From contig JAUXWM010000007.1 of NCBI GenBank assembly GCA_030681375.1, positions 1 through 52,795 on the forward strand: a stretch of 52,795 bases of DNA, in the 5' to 3' direction. The stretch's first letter is position 1; each line of letters begins with the position of its first letter. Shown one piece after another: positions 49,886-52,795 of this stretch. Below the pieces are notes generated by a model. That model searched no databases and was not told the origin of the DNA. It saw only the letters and a program-made list of their open reading frames with translations. The position numbers and the translations under genes are program-made. This stretch comes from Gallionella sp. Its GTDB lineage: Bacteria > Pseudomonadota > Gammaproteobacteria > Burkholderiales > Gallionellaceae.

Positions 49886-52128
49886 CCCATTCCCATTCCC
49901 ATTCCCATTTCCGTTGTGAGGTAAAAACCCTCAGCAAGTCGGTTGGTCAGTCTGCGGCAGCGGCCTGTCGGTACGACACACGTGCAAATCATCGTGACAA
50001 GTCCGACCTTGCGATGACTGGGTTAGTCAATATGCCATCCTGGGCGCATGCTGACCCTACTGTATTTTGGAAAGCCGCAGACGAGTTTGAGCGCGCAAAT
50101 GGCATGGTGGCGCGGCGTTCCATTCTTTCATTTCCAAATCAACTCCCTGAATCGGAGTATGAAAATTATATTCGTGAGTGGCTGTCCAGAAATGTCCCAA
50201 ATTGTCCCGCAAGCTGGGCTATCCATAACGACCCCGTTGCCGATCCTCAAAATCCTCATTGCCATATTTTAATCAGTGAACGTATGTCCGATGGAATTGT
50301 TCGTCCTCCTGAACTGTTTTTCAAAAGATACAACTTGAAAGATCCTTCCGAGGGTGGTTGTAAAAAGGCCGATATTGGCAGCAGCCGAAAGGACTGGTTA
50401 TTGCAGGCAAGGGCAAGTTGGGCATCAATTCTGAATAAGCATTTGCCGTTGGATCAGCAAGTCAGCCATCTCAGCAATGACGCTCGTGGTTTGCTACCGC
50501 CACAACCAAAATTCGGTGCAAAAGTTTTGGGTGCTGAGAAAAAAGGTATACGCACCCAGTTGGTAAGTAGCGTTATTGAAGATTCATTAACGACCAACAA
50601 AATTCGTTGCTTGTCGTTTGTCGATCAGTCTGGTAGGGAGGTGACGTACCGCAGTGGCATCGATCGTGGAGACAGCATTGAGATTACCGGGAAAGTTTCG
50701 TACAGCAAAGTGATTGATCTTGTTAATGAATGCCGCGAGAAGGGGTGGGCAGAGGTCGAATTGTTCGGAACGGACGAATTTAAACGACTGGCAGGCGTAG
50801 AACTCACACGAGCATGCATAAAAATTAAAGGTGAAGACGATGAGCAAAATTCAGCAATTAATACAAAGTCGGATAGAAGAATCGGCAAAGGAAACAGCAA
50901 GGGTTGTAGAACAGAACGCCCTCAACGATCTGCACAAGTTGGCGCAACAACTGAGCTTGATCGCCGACCAGACGAAGGACGCGAATGTACGCAACAGCAA
51001 GCAAATTGTGACGATTCGCGATACTTTGAGCCAGATGATGACAAAAATGGACAAGATGGTACATTGGACAATTTGGGCAATTATCGGCAGTCTGATGTTG
51101 GTGATATTGCTTCAACTTACCATCCTCTTCAAAAGCTCGGCAGTCCTGGGATGTCGGCCAGTGCAAGGGGGGATGATATGCAAAAAGATTTAACCGCTAT
51201 AGCAGTTCAAAAACATCTGTCCGTTATGAGTGATATACCGGTCTTTGAAATCGGTATTTTGAATCAGCAGACGGGCAAAATGATGATATCCAAGTTTGAC
51301 GAGAGACAGATTGTGAATCAGATTGCACGATTAAAAAGAGAAAATGCGCGTGGTAATAATATCTATATCAGACCTGACCGCCACAGCATCCATCCTTATA
51401 TTTTATTGGATGATCTTGAACTGGCCGAAGTTGAAGAGCTTGAATATGCAGGTTTTGACGCTGCCCTGGTAATTGAGACATCGCCCATCAACCATCAAGT
51501 ATTGCTTAAGCTACCTCAGTCGTTGGATGCGGCTGGTCGTAAGCAAATCGAACTTACATTGCATAAAAGGTTCGGGAGTGACATCGGTTGTTGTGATGGT
51601 CAACATTTTTTTCGCCTCGGTGGATTTACAAACCGAAAACCGAAATATGAACAAAATGGCAGATTCCCTTTTGTCAAGATATTAAAATCGCGCACATCGC
51701 CGCGTTTGTCGCCAGAAGCCTTGATGTGGCTGGATATTGCGAAATCGGTTGCAGATGTTCCAGATGACAAGCCTGAACGGGTTGTCCGTGTTGTATCTGT
51801 ACGGGCTGAATGGAGCGGTAAAGAAGGCGATCTGGTCGATGTGGTCGCCAAAGCACATCAGCACCTCAAAATTCGGTATGGGAGTGATTACAACCCATCT
51901 ATCGCTGATTTTAAGATTGCACAGACGATGCTGAAACAGGGTTGGGGAGTTGCATCCGTGCGCGAAGGACTGCGTGCTGGTTCGCCAGATTTACAGGTTC
52001 GAAAGGTTGGTCATGTCGATGATTATCTCAACAGGACAATCAGCAATGTCACCGGTAGAACTGTTACCAGTGCATCAAGCCCTGAATTGAATTATTCAAG
52101 TCAGTTCCCACAATTCCCTCGCTCTTAA
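49882..52128 (+). CDS. mobA: MobA relaxase fused to RepB-type primase (IncQ/RSF1010-like)
   Basis: A 748-residue bifunctional protein. Relaxase domain (about 10-220): Tyr31 in VGQSAAAACRYD aligns with the catalytic Tyr25 of RSF1010 MobA. The metal histidines are His115, His126 and His128 (IHND...NPHCHILISER), followed by the shared FFKRYNLKDPSEGG. A linker (about 220-432) overlaps the nested mobB gene. Primase domain (433-748): GNNIYIRPDR, ALVIETSPINHQVLLKLP and HFFRLGGFTNRKPKY match RepB of IncQ plasmids. It would nick oriT, pilot the strand and prime replacement synthesis in the recipient. An N-terminal (His-Ser) repeat is unusual. The ATG overlaps the upstream stop by 4 bp. Confidence 0.9.
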   Translation: MTHSHSHSHFRCEVKTLSKSVGQSAAAACRYDTRANHRDKSDLAMTGLVNMPSWAHADPTVFWKAADEFERANGMVARRSILSFPNQLPESEYENYIREWLSRNVPNCPASWAIHNDPVADPQNPHCHILISERMSDGIVRPPELFFKRYNLKDPSEGGCKKADIGSSRKDWLLQARASWASILNKHLPLDQQVSHLSNDARGLLPPQPKFGAKVLGAEKKGIRTQLVSSVIEDSLTTNKIRCLSFVDQSGREVTYRSGIDRGDSIEITGKVSYSKVIDLVNECREKGWAEVELFGTDEFKRLAGVELTRACIKIKGEDDEQNSAINTKSDRRIGKGNSKGCRTERPQRSAQVGATTELDRRPDEGRECTQQQANCDDSRYFEPDDDKNGQDGTLDNLGNYRQSDVGDIASTYHPLQKLGSPGMSASARGDDMQKDLTAIAVQKHLSVMSDIPVFEIGILNQQTGKMMISKFDERQIVNQIARLKRENARGNNIYIRPDRHSIHPYILLDDLELAEVEELEYAGFDAALVIETSPINHQVLLKLPQSLDAAGRKQIELTLHKRFGSDIGCCDGQHFFRLGGFTNRKPKYEQNGRFPFVKILKSRTSPRLSPEALMWLDIAKSVADVPDDKPERVVRVVSVRAEWSGKEGDLVDVVAKAHQHLKIRYGSDYNPSIADFKIAQTMLKQGWGVASVREGLRAGSPDLQVRKVGHVDDYLNRTISNVTGRTVTSASSPELNYSSQFPQFPRS
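50840..51193 (+). CDS. mobB: Nested MobB-like protein, in a different frame within mobA
   Basis: A 117-residue protein read in another frame inside the relaxase-primase gene. It has a long N-terminal coiled-coil (SKIQQLIQSRIEESAK onward, ending LSQMMTKMDKM) and one membrane helix (WTIWAIIGSLMLVILLQLTI). RSF1010 MobB has the same plan (coiled-coil, W-rich helix) and also lies in an alternative frame of mobA just before the repB start. AAGGTGA lies 6-8 nt before the ATG at 50840. It ends 16 bp past the internal primase start, so translation may be coupled. In IncQ transfer MobB stabilises the relaxase complex and contacts the coupling protein. Confidence 0.8.
   Translation: MSKIQQLIQSRIEESAKETARVVEQNALNDLHKLAQQLSLIADQTKDANVRNSKQIVTIRDTLSQMMTKMDKMVHWTIWAIIGSLMLVILLQLTILFKSSAVLGCRPVQGGMICKKI
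51178..52128 (+). CDS. repB: Internal start giving free RepB-type primase
   Basis: An ATG at 51178 in the mobA frame is preceded by AAGGGGGG about 6 nt upstream. It would give a 316-residue protein opening MQKDLTAIAVQKHLSVM. In RSF1010 the separate primase RepB' starts at the equivalent place (MKNDRTLQAIGRQL, about 323 residues). The start overlaps the end of nested mobB. The second product is inferred by analogy. Confidence 0.6.
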   Translation: MQKDLTAIAVQKHLSVMSDIPVFEIGILNQQTGKMMISKFDERQIVNQIARLKRENARGNNIYIRPDRHSIHPYILLDDLELAEVEELEYAGFDAALVIETSPINHQVLLKLPQSLDAAGRKQIELTLHKRFGSDIGCCDGQHFFRLGGFTNRKPKYEQNGRFPFVKILKSRTSPRLSPEALMWLDIAKSVADVPDDKPERVVRVVSVRAEWSGKEGDLVDVVAKAHQHLKIRYGSDYNPSIADFKIAQTMLKQGWGVASVREGLRAGSPDLQVRKVGHVDDYLNRTISNVTGRTVTSASSPELNYSSQFPQFPRS

Positions 52129-52139
52129 GGTTTTTCTTG

Positions 52140-52335
52140 TTATAAATCACGAACCGTCTTTGATAATTTAGCGACAGAGTAAATATTGTCAATATCCTGC
52201 GTGGTCGACAGTAACGCCTTTAAAGCCTTCTCAGCAGCTTGTTGAGCATGAAAGCAGACTTGTGGGGTGGATGCCGGCGTTGAGTAGCACCCTAGCCGAT
52301 TTAATATCTTCTGATGCGTATTCCGTGATCGTTGG
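52140..52335 (-). pseudogene. Frameshifted HEPN-domain gene remnant
   Basis: On the minus strand one frame reads TEYASEDIKSARVLLNAGIH (upstream part) and another reads VCFHAQQAAEKALKALL, then STTQDIDNIYSVAKLSKTVRDL and a stop. Together they resemble the HEPN domain of MNT/HEPN pairs (DLKAARxLLEAG...CFHAQQAAEKALKALL...). The two parts are joined only by a frameshift near 52262, and the usual segment after ALKALL is shortened. No nucleotidyltransferase partner is found beside it. The rest of 52336-52656 shows no gene. Confidence 0.6.
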
Positions 52336-52656
52336 TGCTCACCTTCGGCACCTTCATCAGCTACAAGTAGAGTGTCCTCTGTGTCTCGGCAGCGGTACGC
52401 CGTTCATAGGCAAGCTGAATTTCAGCTATCAGTCCGATACCGGATAGTCGTATGATGATCAGGCTGACTTTTTGGCCAGCAACTTTGTGCCATTAGCGGA
52501 CTGTCACGGGGCATGCCTTGAGCGACTGGTATCTGTAATAAAGCAGGCGGCTAATTGTGATCAATCACCGCCACAAACGTAACTCAAATTGCAAGACAAT
52601 ATTATGTCGTTTTTTCTCGCGAGGTTGGGGTGTTTGTAAAATACGTTTCTATAGTA

Positions 52657-52795
52657 GAGGCTCTTGCAAAACTCCGTATTTGAGCGGAATTAATTGCCAG
52701 TTGAAGGGCAAAAAACAGGTAGAAGTGGGCGGCCATTGCTGGCAAGATTAAGGTTCTGAAGACTTGATCAACGCCCGATATGAATACTACGCAAC
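52657..52795. mobile_element. Possible left end of an insertion sequence (IS5-like terminal repeat)
   Basis: GAGGCTCTTGCAAAACTCC at 52657 resembles terminal repeats of IS5-group elements (GAGxCxTTTGCAAAA). It is followed by a sequence with an internal TTGCCAG/CTGGCAA repeat and no gene up to the window end. The transposase would lie outside. This is weak: a single end seen by eye. Confidence 0.25.

Larger units (their letters stand above)
48485..52795. mobile_element. Integrated mobilizable element with an IncQ-like Mob/primase module (partial)
   Basis: From the end of tRNA-Leu to the window end the base composition drops and the gene style changes. The content is: att-like tRNA flank; a twice-repeated TGTCCCAA (48578-48596); an inverted repeat ATATCAT/ATGATAT (48597-48622); a promoter with operator; a candidate oriT; two small DNA-binding genes; and a mobA-repB relaxase-primase gene with a nested mobB. 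No integrase, repA or repC is present before the window ends, and no second copy of the tRNA 3' end was found. The 514 bp 48485-48998 contain only regulatory and transfer-site candidates, no gene. Confidence 0.75.

Noticed and set aside
1..52795. CRISPR array
   Set aside because: No regularly spaced direct repeats of 23-50 bp were found; the only repeats are the attC sites, the tRNA-Gly pair and palindromic elements.

Overview
The window reads as a betaproteobacterial chromosome segment of moderate-to-high GC. Gene order (orn/M48 protease/phhB/rsgA; acpP-fabF-pabC-mltG-tmk-holB-tatD; nadK-recN) and protein character suggest Nitrosomonadales, perhaps the Gallionellaceae/Sideroxydans neighbourhood. 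The order assignment is inference from style; no marker gene settles it.

Layout. 1-4709: housekeeping genes (small Rossmann protein, rsgA, phhB, a small cytochrome c, an M48 membrane protease, orn, a universal stress protein, a BFD-like 2Fe-2S protein). 4710-9238: a chromosomal integron. A full IntI integrase (with the IntI-specific insert) is divergent from about six gene cassettes on the minus strand. Three cassettes are toxin-antitoxin pairs (two BrnT/BrnA, one RelE/ParE type), one is a TIGR02391/HEPN-like protein and two are unknown; four attC-like sites are visible. 9309-14912: hemH, then a compact minus-strand operon of a thermostable-hemolysin/GNAT-like protein, an AMP-ligase, a heme-oxygenase-like di-iron protein, an SDR and a TPR protein, possibly a small acyl-derived metabolite pathway. 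15168-32101: an outer-membrane beta-barrel protein, a two-gene RND efflux operon, rlmF, an ABC-F protein, nadK, recN, bamE, dapB, corA, mntP, ilvE, a CHCC zinc-finger protein, waaF and a phosphomannomutase/phosphoglucomutase. 32102-35299: a 426-bp leader with an unexplained 87-nt hairpin and a GEMM-I type c-di-GMP riboswitch in front of a membrane PAS-GGDEF-EAL protein, so c-di-GMP may control an enzyme of its own turnover. 35346-42058: alaS carrying an in-frame palindromic insertion, then tesA divergent from ybbA-ybbP. 42101-48484: fatty-acid, folate, cell-wall and replication housekeeping genes, then four tRNA genes (Gly, Gly, Cys, Leu).

48485-52795: directly after tRNA-Leu(UAA) lies foreign DNA that looks like an integrated mobilizable element with an IncQ (RSF1010-like) mobilization core. 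It has a candidate oriT, two small DNA-binding proteins, and a MobA relaxase fused to a RepB-type primase. A MobB-like coiled-coil/membrane protein is nested in another frame inside the relaxase gene, and a second translation start could give free primase. Its integrase and right end are not in the window. A frameshifted HEPN gene and a possible insertion-sequence end follow.

The main candidates for something undescribed are the IncQ-type module beside the tRNA, the five-gene hemolysin-like/AMP-ligase/di-iron oxidase operon, the palindromic element inserted in-frame in alaS, and the 87-nt hairpin beside the riboswitch.
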